A stretch of DNA of 64,000 nucleotides from Nitrospira sp. (GTDB lineage Bacteria; Nitrospirota; Nitrospiria; Nitrospirales; Nitrospiraceae). A model generated the notes under the pieces. The model did no database searches. It was not told the origin of the DNA and worked only from the letters and a program-made list of their open reading frames with translations. The position numbers were made by a program, and so were the translations under genes. Position 1 is the stretch's first letter; the number at the start of each line of letters is the position of its first letter. Shown here piece after piece: positions 1-8,630 of the stretch. The stretch spans positions 62,001-126,000 of the forward strand of contig JAFEBL010000006.1 in NCBI GenBank assembly GCA_018242665.1, given 5' to 3'.

Positions 1-669
1 TACGATCATGCCGCCGCGCGACTGAGTCAGCACAATCGCCAGGAGCAGGCTGCAGAGCGAGGCGGCCATGCCGCACCACCACAACGCCGGAGGGAATGAG
101 CGCCAGGACGGCGCCATCACTCGCCGATATCCATACACGGCGCCGCTCAGAAGGATCGCCCAACTGACCGCGAGATAGCCTGCGAGAAAGTTGGGGTTGA
201 AGAAGGTGCCGCTCGGTCTCACGACATTCCCGACAAGGCCTTGGACGATGGTCAAGACGGCTTCGCCGACTCCCATCAAGACGATCACCATCGTCACTGT
301 ATGAACATGCTCCCATCGGTCCACAAAAGAGACAAGCAAATAGAAAAACGTCACATAGCCGATGATCGTCAGCAGCCACTGCCGGCTGGGATGAGCATAG
401 GGGGAGAACAGGGTGGCGGCTAGCGCAAGCCCAAGAAACGCCAGCACGACATATCTGACCGATAACAGGGGAATCGTCAGATGCCCCTGCCGGATACACA
501 CGACCATCGTCCCTCCGGCCCACGCAAGTAGCAGGAGGCGGATCACCATCTGCGCGAGATGCGTCGTGCCGCCCTCCTGGAGCGGCGAAAAGATCACGAG
601 CGCGCTGGTCATGATCAGCGGAACGAAACACAGAATGCTTGTGGATGGATGTCGACCGCGCGCGTTCAT
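1..669 (-). CDS. O-antigen ligase / pilin oligosaccharyltransferase-like membrane protein (partial, N-terminal part)
   Basis: The minus-strand frame is open from an ATG at 669 to the window edge, so the C-terminus is missing. About 223 residues are visible with at least five hydrophobic segments. The stretch GTFFNPNFLAGYL is typical of the Wzy_C/O-antigen ligase superfamily (WaaL, PglL, TfpO/PilO), which transfers lipid-linked glycans in the periplasm; the loop with catalytic residues lies outside the window. The frame is open upstream of 669, so an earlier start is possible. It lies directly downstream of two pilin genes on the same strand, where pilin-glycosylating members of this family are often found. 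The family assignment is good; the substrate is inference. Confidence 0.75.
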   Translation of the reverse strand, partial: MNARGRHPSTSILCFVPLIMTSALVIFSPLQEGGTTHLAQMVIRLLLLAWAGGTMVVCIRQGHLTIPLLSVRYVVLAFLGLALAATLFSPYAHPSRQWLLTIIGYVTFFYLLVSFVDRWEHVHTVTMVIVLMGVGEAVLTIVQGLVGNVVRPSGTFFNPNFLAGYLAVSWAILLSGAVYGYRRVMAPSWRSFPPALWWCGMAASLCSLLLAIVLTQSRGGMIV

Positions 670-803
670 CGCTTCTCTTGCTTTATCAGAGAGCCTCGAT
701 TTGACAAAGCGAAATTGAATACCCTGGCGAGACGCGGACGCGTGCGGAAGGAACCGATGGTGATCGTGGAAGGAAAATTACCGAGCGGTCAGCTGAAATG
801 ACA

Positions 804-832
804 ACGGGGGAGGAACATCGTTCCTCCCCCGT
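804..832 (-). terminator. Stem-loop downstream of the first pilin gene
   Basis: There is a perfect 13-bp inverted repeat (804-816 with 820-832) and a 3-base loop, 26 bases past the pilin stop. On the minus strand it is followed by a moderately T-rich stretch (GTTGTCATTT). It probably ends the pilin transcript and separates it from the ligase-like gene. Confidence 0.7.
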
Positions 833-857
833 CTCTGAGCACACTAACGAGTGATGC

Positions 858-1394
858 TTAGCTGACCACGTCGTCAGGAACCGCCTGGGTCAAACCACCC
901 TTGACGTCATTGACCGACCAGCCATCGATCGTGGCGTCATTGTCGATGCTGGCAGCCGCCGACGCGGTGAAGCCAATCGGACCCGCCGTTCCATCGCTTG
1001 CAGCGGACGAGACGGCAGGAGCTGCGTCGGTCTGAACCGCACAGCCCGCAGGAGCACCGCAGGGAATCTGGTCATAGTTGGCAGCCGGATAAGCCGTTCC
1101 GCCGGACGCCGCGTTACCGAGTCTCGCCGGGCTACGATAGGTGTATCGATTGGTGTTACCAGCCAAGGCGTAACCGATTTCCGAGAAGCTACCATAGCGC
1201 GAGTTTTCGCTGAGGTAGGCCGTCTCAGCCACGAAGATCGCGCCCAGGTTGGTCTTGGCTTCCGACTGGCGCGACTTCGCCTGGTAGCGCAAGAAGTTCG
1301 GAATGGCGATGGCCGCCAAGATACCGATGATCGCCACGACGATCATCAACTCAATCAAGGTAAAACCTTTCTGACCCTTCACTTGCTTCAACAT
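858..1394 (-). CDS. Type IV major pilin (PilA-like), copy 1
   Basis: This 178-residue prepilin has a short leader (MLKQVKGQKG) and then the PilD cleavage motif G/FTLIEL. The required Gly precedes the cut, Glu is at mature position 5, and the usual N-terminal hydrophobic helix follows. The globular part has two cysteines (CGAPAGC) and ends in the acidic tail DDVVS with a C-terminal Ser. I chose the ATG at 1394 because GGGAGG lies just upstream and the leader then has normal length; a 16-residue upstream extension does not look like a leader. It is the structural subunit of type IV pili, driven by PilT/PilU encoded at 13.9-16.1 kb. The second pilin gene upstream is a paralogue. Confidence 0.93.
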   Translation of the reverse strand: MLKQVKGQKGFTLIELMIVVAIIGILAAIAIPNFLRYQAKSRQSEAKTNLGAIFVAETAYLSENSRYGSFSEIGYALAGNTNRYTYRSPARLGNAASGGTAYPAANYDQIPCGAPAGCAVQTDAAPAVSSAASDGTAGPIGFTASAAASIDNDATIDGWSVNDVKGGLTQAVPDDVVS

Positions 1395-1494
1395 AGTGCC
1401 TCCCTTTCCTATTGTGACCACTTCATCCAACACAGGCTTCATTTCTGTGTCTCTGTCCGGAACAACCTGTTCACGACTAGCAGATCTTGGGAAT

Positions 1495-1510
1495 AGCAGC
1501 TTCTATGCCC
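1495..1510 (-). promoter_or_regulatory. Sigma-54-like -24/-12 element for pilin copy 1
   Basis: On the minus strand the sequence reads GGGCAT-N5-CTGCT, with the invariant GG and GC separated by exactly 10 bases as sigma-54 requires. It lies about 100 bases upstream of the pilin ATG and shares CTGCT with the element before the second pilin gene. PilR/sigma-54 control of pilA is known in other bacteria; its use here is inferred. Confidence 0.45.
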
Positions 1511-1647
1511 AACACCTCCTTCCTCCAGTTTTCTCTCTTTCGTTTCATATTCCAGGTAGTTACATCCATCGCTGAGTTTCGTTCTGGTTTGCCTACTAGC
1601 GCCCGGTACCATTTTCCGTCACTTGGCGACAAGATTTGCTGCCACCG

Positions 1648-2175
1648 TCAGCTCGTCACGTCATTCGGCTCGGCGCCAATCAATCCCTGCTTGGCATCAT
1701 TCACATACCAGCCATCGTGAGTCGCGTCGGTATCCAGATCAGCCGCCGCAGTTGCTGTAAATCCTGAAATCGAGGTCGTCGCGACACCTACGGAGCCGGT
1801 ATAGGTAATCATTCCTACGGACGGACTTTCCGTCTGAATCGTGTCACAACTAGTGGCAGGCCCGCAGAGCGTCCCTCCGTTCGGTCCTGTTCCGGCCCCA
1901 ACCCCCAAACCGCTTCGGTATGTGTATCGGTTCGTCCCGCCCGCAGCAATCGCAAACCCGATATCCGTAAAGTTGCCGAATTCTTTTCGTTCAGTAAAAA
2001 ACGAGGTCTCCGCGACAAAGATTCCTGCCAAATTCGACCGCGCCTCGGCCTGCATGGCCTTTGCCCGATATCGAAGAAAGTTGGGAATCGCCAAGGCCGC
2101 CAAGATGCCCACGATCACCACCACAACCATGAGTTCGATCAGCGTGAATCCAGTTTGCTTTGATGGGAGCGCCAT
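1648..2175 (-). CDS. Type IV major pilin (PilA-like), copy 2
   Basis: This 175-residue prepilin has the leader MALPSKQTG, the cleavage motif G/FTLIEL, Glu at +5 and a hydrophobic N-terminal helix. It aligns by eye with copy 1 over the first 60 mature residues and again at the end, where both read D-x-D-A-T-x-D-G-W-x-V-N-D and finish in Ser (NDVTS). It also has a cysteine pair (CGPATSC). The central globular segments differ, suggesting divergence under surface selection or two functional subunits. The gene has its own sigma-54-like promoter, and 253 bases separate it from copy 1. Confidence 0.93.
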   Translation of the reverse strand: MALPSKQTGFTLIELMVVVVIVGILAALAIPNFLRYRAKAMQAEARSNLAGIFVAETSFFTERKEFGNFTDIGFAIAAGGTNRYTYRSGLGVGAGTGPNGGTLCGPATSCDTIQTESPSVGMITYTGSVGVATTSISGFTATAAADLDTDATHDGWYVNDAKQGLIGAEPNDVTS

Positions 2176-2253
2176 GACCTGTGATCACCCATTCCCTGGT
2201 CGCCGCAGGATATTCACGTGTTGACGCGGCGCCCTGACGTGACGACTTTCCTA

Positions 2254-2269
2254 AGCAGGCCTTGTGCCA
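2254..2269 (-). promoter_or_regulatory. Sigma-54 -24/-12 promoter for pilin copy 2
   Basis: The minus strand reads TGGCAC-N5-CTGCT, a complete -24 box and a near-complete -12 box with GG-N10-GC spacing. It lies about 80 bases upstream of the ATG at 2175. It is the better of the two pilin promoters and argues for NtrC-family (PilR-type) control. Confidence 0.65.
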
Positions 2270-2571
2270 GGAAGGGCGACATCAAGAAATGCGGCGCTAA
2301 CCCGCTGTTAGAATTGGGAGTTTTCTCTCAGACTTGAATCGGTCGCGAGGAGATTCCATCGGAAACCCGGCACGAACTCACGAAAAGTGCCAAAAATTGA
2401 CTCAAACGAACAGGCAGGGGGCGGCGGCCTCCACAGAAAAGGTGGTGCCGATCGTGGTGGACGCTGTGCCGAGGATGTTGAGACGTTTGATGGCGGGCTG
2501 GCGCTACGGAAGGTGCGCCAACGTTGATTACGATAAGGGAGAGGCCGAGATCAGAACGGAGGAGGCAGAAA
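2270..2571. other. Intergenic stretch with no recognised gene
   Basis: No ORF here has a credible start site or family signature; the open frames on both strands are short and compositionally ordinary. Apart from the sigma-54 element at its left edge, I see no repeat or strong stem-loop. Confidence 0.5.
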
Positions 2572-4425
2572 TTACTGGACCGGTGGCAGGGCCTTGCGCT
2601 CGGAGACACGCCGAATGGCCTGACGGATTCGTTCTTCCTTGGAGGGATCCCCTAAGCCCAGGTCACGAAATCGCTGCATCAGCTTATCGTTGGAGGGATC
2701 CAGTTCCAGCGAATGGAGCAGCGCCTCCCGACCGTCGGTGAGATGCTGCTGCTTCAGGTGAATTTCACCCAAGTGTTCATAAATCACCGGATCATCGCCG
2801 ACTAGCGCCACAGCCCGCTTCATTTCTGCAAGCGCTTCAGTCAAGAGTCCTTTCTTGAAGAAGGCCCAAGCCAGGCTATCGACATAATACCCGTTGGTCG
2901 GCCTGAGGGCGACAGCCTGCTTCGTCAAGGCGATCGCCTCCTCAATCTTGACGCCGCGCTCGGCATAACTGTAGCCAAGATAATTCAACGCGTCGGCATG
3001 GTGCGGATCCAACGCAAGCGTGGTTTCCATCGATTTTACGACGTCGTCGAAACGATTCAGCTTGTCGTAGGCCGTGCCGGCGTTGAAATGTAGATCCGCG
3101 TTGTCGGGGTTGTGGCGTATGCCCTCCAGGAATGCCTGCAGGGAGGGTTCATACTCTTCGACTTGGAAATGCGACAACCCAAGGACGATGTGGGCTTCCG
3201 GCAGTTTGGGATTCAGCCGACTGGCTTCACGCAAATGCTGAATGGCCTCAGGATATTGCTTCGTCCGATAGAGCAGCACGCCCAAATGCAAATGCCCTTC
3301 GAAATAGGACGGCTCCAACGACAGGTTATGACGATAGGCCGCCATCGCATTGGAATAGTCCTTGGTTTCTTCGTAGAGGTACCCCAAATAGTCACGAACC
3401 TTGAGCTCGTTGGGGCGCACGGTGAGAATCTGGGCTAATTGCTGTATAGCCTTGGGATAATTTTTCTGCTCGCCATACACCAATCCCATTCTGAGTTGCG
3501 CGTCGAGGTCGGCGGGATCTTCAGCCAGAATCTCCTGCAACTCTCTCAATGCTTCGTCATACTGCTTGGCCGACACTTGCAGACGGATCAGATGGTGCCG
3601 GATTTCGCGGTTCTTCGGATTCACCCCCTGCAAATAGCGGCGATAGATCTCAATCGCCTTGTCGCGATCCTGCTTGGCCTCATACACCGATCCCAGAGCG
3701 ACGTATGCGGGTTCAAACGCGGGATTGAGCGTCACCGCCTGCTCGAAGTGTGTCGTAGCCTTGTCGAAATCCCTCGCCTCAACCCCAATGCGCCCAAGGT
3801 AGTAGTAGCCGACGGCCGAGTCCGGGCTGACCTTGATTCCCGAACGAATCGTCTCTTCGGCTTCGCCATATTGCTTTTGATTCGCCAGCAGCAGGCCCTT
3901 GGCAAAGAAATGCTCGCTGCGTTGCGGTTCTTGCTCGATGGCCCGATTGAACAGTCGCAACGCCTTGTCCGGCTTGCCGGCCGCGGCGTACATTCCGCCC
4001 AGCTGGCCAAGCATTTGCGCATCCAACCCCGGCGCGTCGGCGACCTCGTCGGCAAAACGCACGGCGGCCGGCACATCACCAGCCGTAAAATTTAAGACCG
4101 CCAGCCTGGCCTTCAGATAGTTGGACGAGGGATCTGTCTGCAGCGCGAGCTGATACTCCTTGATCGCCTGCTCCGTCTCCTGCTCCAATTCCGCTTGATA
4201 GCCGAGTAGAAAATGGTAGGACGCGCGAGAATCCGAGGAAGACGGCGAGACGCGCGGAACCGTGGGTGTCGCAGCTGGAGCCACCGGTGGCGCAGGACGA
4301 GCCGGCGGAGCCGTCTGGCACGCGGTGGTGGAAGCCAGCGCTGCCAACAACAGGACCGTTGTTCGCACGCTCAGAGACCTCTGTGTGGTGTGCGGTTGCC
4401 GGCGTTCTTCACACAATGGTTGCAC
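2572..4425 (-). CDS. Large TPR-repeat lipoprotein
   Basis: This 617-residue protein has an N-terminal hydrophobic segment ending in a Cys (TTAC, about residue 36). That resembles a lipoprotein signal, although the -3 position is not the usual Leu. A Pro/Ala-rich linker follows, then a nearly continuous array of about 15 tetratricopeptide repeats to the C-terminus (for example AVGYYYLGRI and ALNYLGYSYAE). Such proteins act as scaffolds at the outer membrane or in the periplasm. It lies 82 bases downstream of dnaB on the same strand and may be co-transcribed. No specific partner can be named. The start is uncertain because the positively charged leader is unusually long. Confidence 0.8.
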   Translation of the reverse strand: MQPLCEERRQPHTTQRSLSVRTTVLLLAALASTTACQTAPPARPAPPVAPAATPTVPRVSPSSSDSRASYHFLLGYQAELEQETEQAIKEYQLALQTDPSSNYLKARLAVLNFTAGDVPAAVRFADEVADAPGLDAQMLGQLGGMYAAAGKPDKALRLFNRAIEQEPQRSEHFFAKGLLLANQKQYGEAEETIRSGIKVSPDSAVGYYYLGRIGVEARDFDKATTHFEQAVTLNPAFEPAYVALGSVYEAKQDRDKAIEIYRRYLQGVNPKNREIRHHLIRLQVSAKQYDEALRELQEILAEDPADLDAQLRMGLVYGEQKNYPKAIQQLAQILTVRPNELKVRDYLGYLYEETKDYSNAMAAYRHNLSLEPSYFEGHLHLGVLLYRTKQYPEAIQHLREASRLNPKLPEAHIVLGLSHFQVEEYEPSLQAFLEGIRHNPDNADLHFNAGTAYDKLNRFDDVVKSMETTLALDPHHADALNYLGYSYAERGVKIEEAIALTKQAVALRPTNGYYVDSLAWAFFKKGLLTEALAEMKRAVALVGDDPVIYEHLGEIHLKQQHLTDGREALLHSLELDPSNDKLMQRFRDLGLGDPSKEERIRQAIRRVSERKALPPVQ

Positions 4426-4507
4426 AATACATCCGCTCGATTTGCAGGGAAACTGTTTGAGAAACGGGACACAATGGGAGGATTATACCGGCCCTGAAAA
4501 GAACGCG

Positions 4508-5863
4508 TCAAACGACCTCACGAGTCTCGAGGTTCTCAAATTTGGCAAAACGATCGTGAAAGAACAGCTCTCGCTTGCCGATGGGACCGTTGCGATGTTT
4601 ACTGACCAGAATATCGGCGATGCCCTTTCGTTCGGTCGCGGGCTCATAGACCTCTTCGCGATAAATGAACATCACCACGTCGGCGTCTTGCTCGATGGCG
4701 CCGCTCTCGCGCAAGTCGGCCAGCATCGGCACCGGCGGTTTTCTGGCCTCAACCGCACGGCTCAACTGCGACAAGGCGATGACCGGCACATTGAGCTCCT
4801 TGGCGAGACTCTTCAAGGAACGTGAAATGTCGGAAATTTCCTGCTGCCGCGATTCGGAATCGCTCTTCCCCTGCATCAACTGGAGATAGTCGACGATCAG
4901 GAGGTCGAGGCCACGTTCGGCCTTCAGCCGCCTGGCCTTGCCACGCATCTGCTGCACGGTCACTGCACCCGAATCGTCGATGAAAATCGGCGCCTGCTCC
5001 AGCTTGCCGGCCGCTTCGGCCAACCGCCACCAATCTTCCTTTTGCAGTCTGCCGGTCCGCAGCGCGTGCGAATCCACGCGGGCCTCGGAGCTCAACATGC
5101 GAAGGACGAGCTGCGGTTTCGACATTTCGAGGCTAAAAATCCCGACCACGGTGCCGGCATGCAGGGCCGCATGCTGGGCCATGCCGAGCGCCAGGCTGGT
5201 CTTGCCCATACTCGGACGGCCGGCCACGATGATCAAATCCGACGGTTGCAAACCCGCGGTCAGATCATCCAGGTCGATGTATCCGGTCGGCACGCCGGTG
5301 ACACGTTCTTTCCGCTTGGACAGCTTGTCCACGACATCAAGGCTTTCCTTGATGATCTGATTCACCTGCGTGAATGAGCGGTCCAGCTTGCCTTGCGCAA
5401 GGCCAAAGACGGAGCGTTCGGCAAAATCGAGCAGTTCATCGACGGCGGCGGTGCCGTCATACCCTCGGGTGATGACTTCCGTGGACGTTTCAATCAAGCC
5501 CCGCAACAATGCCTTGTCGCGGACGATCTTGCTGTGATAGCGGATGTTGGCCGCCGTCGGAACGACTTGCACCAACTCCGCCAGATAGGCCGATCCTCCC
5601 ACCGCGTCGAGCTCCGACCGTCCCTTCAGGCATTCGGTCAGCGTGATCTGATCGATGACTTCGCCGCGATCGGATAGCTCCAGCATGGCCTGGTAAATCT
5701 TGCGGTGCGCAGTCCGGTAAAACTCCTGATCCGTCAGGACTTCCATGGCCTTGGCCATGGCTGTGTTATCCAACAAAATCGCCCCGAGCACGGATTGCTC
5801 CGCCTCAAGGTTTTGCGGGGGCAGCCTGGGAGCCGTGAGATCGACGGCGGACAAGGATTTCAT
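4508..5863 (-). CDS. dnaB: Replicative DNA helicase DnaB
   Basis: This 451-residue protein has the full DnaB layout. The N-terminal primase-interacting domain begins with the PQNLEAEQSVLGA signature. A linker follows, then the RecA-like helicase domain with Walker A GRPSMGKTS (215-223), LLIVDYLQLM and the C-terminal DADVVMFIYRE segment. The hexameric ring unwinds DNA ahead of the replication fork. The start codon overlaps the hisZ stop by 4 bases, so the two are probably translationally coupled. Its length is normal and no intein is present. Confidence 0.97.
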   Translation of the reverse strand: MKSLSAVDLTAPRLPPQNLEAEQSVLGAILLDNTAMAKAMEVLTDQEFYRTAHRKIYQAMLELSDRGEVIDQITLTECLKGRSELDAVGGSAYLAELVQVVPTAANIRYHSKIVRDKALLRGLIETSTEVITRGYDGTAAVDELLDFAERSVFGLAQGKLDRSFTQVNQIIKESLDVVDKLSKRKERVTGVPTGYIDLDDLTAGLQPSDLIIVAGRPSMGKTSLALGMAQHAALHAGTVVGIFSLEMSKPQLVLRMLSSEARVDSHALRTGRLQKEDWWRLAEAAGKLEQAPIFIDDSGAVTVQQMRGKARRLKAERGLDLLIVDYLQLMQGKSDSESRQQEISDISRSLKSLAKELNVPVIALSQLSRAVEARKPPVPMLADLRESGAIEQDADVVMFIYREEVYEPATERKGIADILVSKHRNGPIGKRELFFHDRFAKFENLETREVV

Positions 5864-6984
5864 GTTCGTCTCCCCGCCTGCCTGGAAGGAATTGCGACCT
5901 GGCTCTGGCGCTTTGTTCTGGATTCAGTCGAGGCGGGCAGCAGACGTTCGTCGGAGGAATCAATGGCACGGAAAACTCGATCGACATCCAAGGCAAATCC
6001 GGTGGAGGCAGCAGTGCGACCAAACCGTCCCATCAAATGATCGTACCGGCCGCCGCCGCCCAGTTCCGCTCCGATGCCTGGCGCGAACACATCGAACACG
6101 ATCCCATCATAATATTCAAAGCCGCGGAATTCCCCCAGGTCGATCAGCACCGACGCTTGCCTGGATGCGTCGAGTCGCTCATACACCTGCGCCAGTCGTT
6201 CGAGCGGCGTGAGCAACCGCCGGTCACGTCCGACCAGCTTGCGCCCACGAGTCAGCACTTCAGGGCCGCCACACAATTCCAGCACCTCAAGAATCATGTG
6301 CGCGGTTGATTTGGCGACGCCGTCCCGCGCCAGCAATTCCTCCAGCAACGGCCTGTCCTTTCGTGCAGCCGCCAGCTCCACACGCTTCTGTCCTTCCGGC
6401 GACAAGCCGGAGCGGACCAATAACGCCGTGAAGAAGCCGACATGACCCACCGCTACCTTGAACGCCGCGAGCTTCACTTGCGTCAAGCATTCCAGCAGCA
6501 GCGTCAATACCTCGGCATCACCAGCCACGCCATCGACGCCGATGAGTTCAGCCCCGACCTGAAAAATTTCACGGTCGCGTCCGGCATGTTCACGCTCGTA
6601 CCGAAACACCGATGTCCGGTAGCAGAGCCGTAGCGGGAGTCGATCCCCCATCATGCCCATCGCCACGGTTCTGGCAATCTGGGCCGTCGCATCCGGTCGC
6701 AGCAGCATCAGGCGGCCGGTAGTCCGATCGACGAGCTGGTAGCATTTTTCGATCAGTTCCGGTTCGAGGCCCGGGGCGAGGACGTCAAAATACTCGAACA
6801 TCGGCAGGATAATTTCGTCGTAGCCGGCCTTGGCCAGCACGGCAAGGAGCGTGTCCTCAAGACGACGAATCCGGCGCGCGGCGTCCGGCAGAATGGTGCT
6901 CATCCCAACTGGAATGAGCGACCGTTCCCGACCAGCCACCAGCGAAGTGGAGGGCGACGAGGCCTTCAACGAACGGGAGCCCAT
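5860..6984 (-). CDS. hisZ: ATP phosphoribosyltransferase regulatory subunit HisZ
   Basis: This 374-residue protein is homologous to the histidyl-tRNA synthetase catalytic core. Visible features are the class II motif 2 region (LMLLRPDATAQIARTV, then LCYRTSVFRYE) and the HisRS-like motif EFRGFEYYDGIVFDVFAPG with GGGGRYD. It lacks the C-terminal anticodon-binding domain, which fits HisZ rather than HisS. HisZ pairs with a short-form HisG to start histidine biosynthesis; no hisG is present in this window. It lies 18 bases after serA and overlaps dnaB, so it belongs to the same operon. The first 25 or so residues may be untranslated if MSTILPDAAR is the true start. Confidence 0.9.
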   Translation of the reverse strand: MGSRSLKASSPSTSLVAGRERSLIPVGMSTILPDAARRIRRLEDTLLAVLAKAGYDEIILPMFEYFDVLAPGLEPELIEKCYQLVDRTTGRLMLLRPDATAQIARTVAMGMMGDRLPLRLCYRTSVFRYEREHAGRDREIFQVGAELIGVDGVAGDAEVLTLLLECLTQVKLAAFKVAVGHVGFFTALLVRSGLSPEGQKRVELAAARKDRPLLEELLARDGVAKSTAHMILEVLELCGGPEVLTRGRKLVGRDRRLLTPLERLAQVYERLDASRQASVLIDLGEFRGFEYYDGIVFDVFAPGIGAELGGGGRYDHLMGRFGRTAASTGFALDVDRVFRAIDSSDERLLPASTESRTKRQSQVAIPSRQAGRRT

Positions 6985-7002
6985 GATCGACTGCGGGGCA
7001 CG

Positions 7003-8595
7003 TTACAACCCTTTCGACAGGTCGGCGACCTTCACGGAAAGGATGTGTTTGCTGTTCGTAATTTGATCGAGGACGGATGTCGGAAGCGGGGCATCAAGGC
7101 CGAAGATCAACAAAGCGTTCCCGCCCCGCTCTTCCCGTGAACACTGCATGCGCGCAATGTTGATGTTGTGATCGCCGAGAATATGCCCGACCGTGCCGAT
7201 CACACCAGGACGATCTTCATTCAAGATCAACAACAAATGGTTGTCGGGAACCACTTCGACCTTGAATTGATCGATTTCGATGATGCGCGGATCCTTTCGA
7301 TGATACAGGGTCCCCGCGACTTGATGGGACTTTTTCCCGCCTTCGACGCGCACCCGAATCACGCTGGTGAAATCGCCGGCATCGCTGATCTTCACCTCTT
7401 TGACTTCGATGCCGCGTTCTTTGGCCACCACGGGCGCGTTCACATAGTTGACCGGGTCTTCGAGGATGGGCGTCAGGAGTCCCTTCAGCACGGCAATCGT
7501 CAAGGGCGCGACCGTCAACCCGGCGACCTCGCCGCTATACTCCACGGTCAACCGTTCTAAGCTGCCTTCAAGCAATTGTGACTGCAAGAGGCCGACACGC
7601 TCGCCGAGCGAGAGATAGGGCTGGAGCTGCGGCAACAACTCCGGTGACACAGAAGGAATGTTGACCGCACCACGAGCAATTCCCTTGGTGAAATATTCAA
7701 CGATTTGCTCGGCAATGCCAACGGCCACGTTTTCCTGCGCTTCGGTCGTGGATGCCCCGATGTGCGGCGAGCAAATAAAATTGTCCAATCCCAGCAGCGG
7801 ATTGTCCGCCTTCACTGGCTCATCTTCAAACACGTCGAATGCCGCCGCGGCGACTTTCTTGGATTTCAGCGCCTCGCAGAGATCACCTTCATGCACAATT
7901 CCGCCGCGGGCGCAGTTGGCGATCATGACGCCCGTCTTCATTTTGGCGATCGCCTGCGCATTGATGAGCGATTTGGTTTCTGGTGTCAACGGCGTATGCA
8001 CTGAGATCACATCGGCCCGCCGGAAAAGTTCATCCAGATCAACAATGCTGACCCCCATCTTCTCCGCCCGCTCGGGAGCCAAGTAGGGATCGTAGGCAAT
8101 CACCTGCATCCCGACTCCCTGAGCAAGCTTCGTGAGATAGCCGCCGATCTGCCCGACCCCGACGATGCCAAGGATCTTGTTGTACAGCTCCACGCCCATG
8201 AATTTTTCTTTTTCCCACTTGCCGCCCTTGGTCGAGGCGGTGGCTTGGGGAATGCGACGCGACATCGAGAAAATCATGGCCATCGTGTGTTCGGCGGTGG
8301 TCACGGTGTTCCCACCCGGGGTATTCATGACCACAATGCCGCGACGCGTTGCGGCGGGCGTATCGACGTTGTCTAGCCCGGAGCCGGCGCGCCCGACGAC
8401 CTTCAAGCGTTCAGCAGCAGCGATGACTTCCGCCGTCACTTTCGTCCCGGATCTGACGATCAGTCCATCTGCATCCTTGATTTCTTTCAGCAGTTCTTCT
8501 TTCGGCAGCTTGGTTTTCACCACCACCGTAAAGCCGGCCTTTTCCAATACCTCTACGCCCTGCTTCGACAGACTATCGCTGACCAAGATTTTCAT
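7003..8595 (-). CDS. serA: D-3-phosphoglycerate dehydrogenase
   Basis: This 530-residue protein has the long-form SerA layout: a D-2-hydroxyacid dehydrogenase catalytic fold with the NAD-binding motif GVGQIGGYL near residue 147, NCARGGIV, and the catalytic CSPHIGAST region. An intervening domain follows, then a C-terminal ACT domain (LLILNEDRPGVIGTVG). It oxidises 3-phosphoglycerate to 3-phosphohydroxypyruvate, the first step of serine synthesis, and the ACT domain usually senses serine. It lies 35 bases downstream of the class V aminotransferase gene, which probably performs the next step. Confidence 0.96.
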   Translation of the reverse strand: MKILVSDSLSKQGVEVLEKAGFTVVVKTKLPKEELLKEIKDADGLIVRSGTKVTAEVIAAAERLKVVGRAGSGLDNVDTPAATRRGIVVMNTPGGNTVTTAEHTMAMIFSMSRRIPQATASTKGGKWEKEKFMGVELYNKILGIVGVGQIGGYLTKLAQGVGMQVIAYDPYLAPERAEKMGVSIVDLDELFRRADVISVHTPLTPETKSLINAQAIAKMKTGVMIANCARGGIVHEGDLCEALKSKKVAAAAFDVFEDEPVKADNPLLGLDNFICSPHIGASTTEAQENVAVGIAEQIVEYFTKGIARGAVNIPSVSPELLPQLQPYLSLGERVGLLQSQLLEGSLERLTVEYSGEVAGLTVAPLTIAVLKGLLTPILEDPVNYVNAPVVAKERGIEVKEVKISDAGDFTSVIRVRVEGGKKSHQVAGTLYHRKDPRIIEIDQFKVEVVPDNHLLLILNEDRPGVIGTVGHILGDHNINIARMQCSREERGGNALLIFGLDAPLPTSVLDQITNSKHILSVKVADLSKGL

Positions 8596-8630
8596 TATCG
8601 TGACGCCTTACCTGAAGGTGACTGTGTAAC

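Noticed and set aside
3439-4095. Long plus-strand open frame (218 codons)
   Set aside because: It is antisense to the TPR array, whose repetitive codons leave the opposite strand open; there is no ribosome-binding site or family signature.
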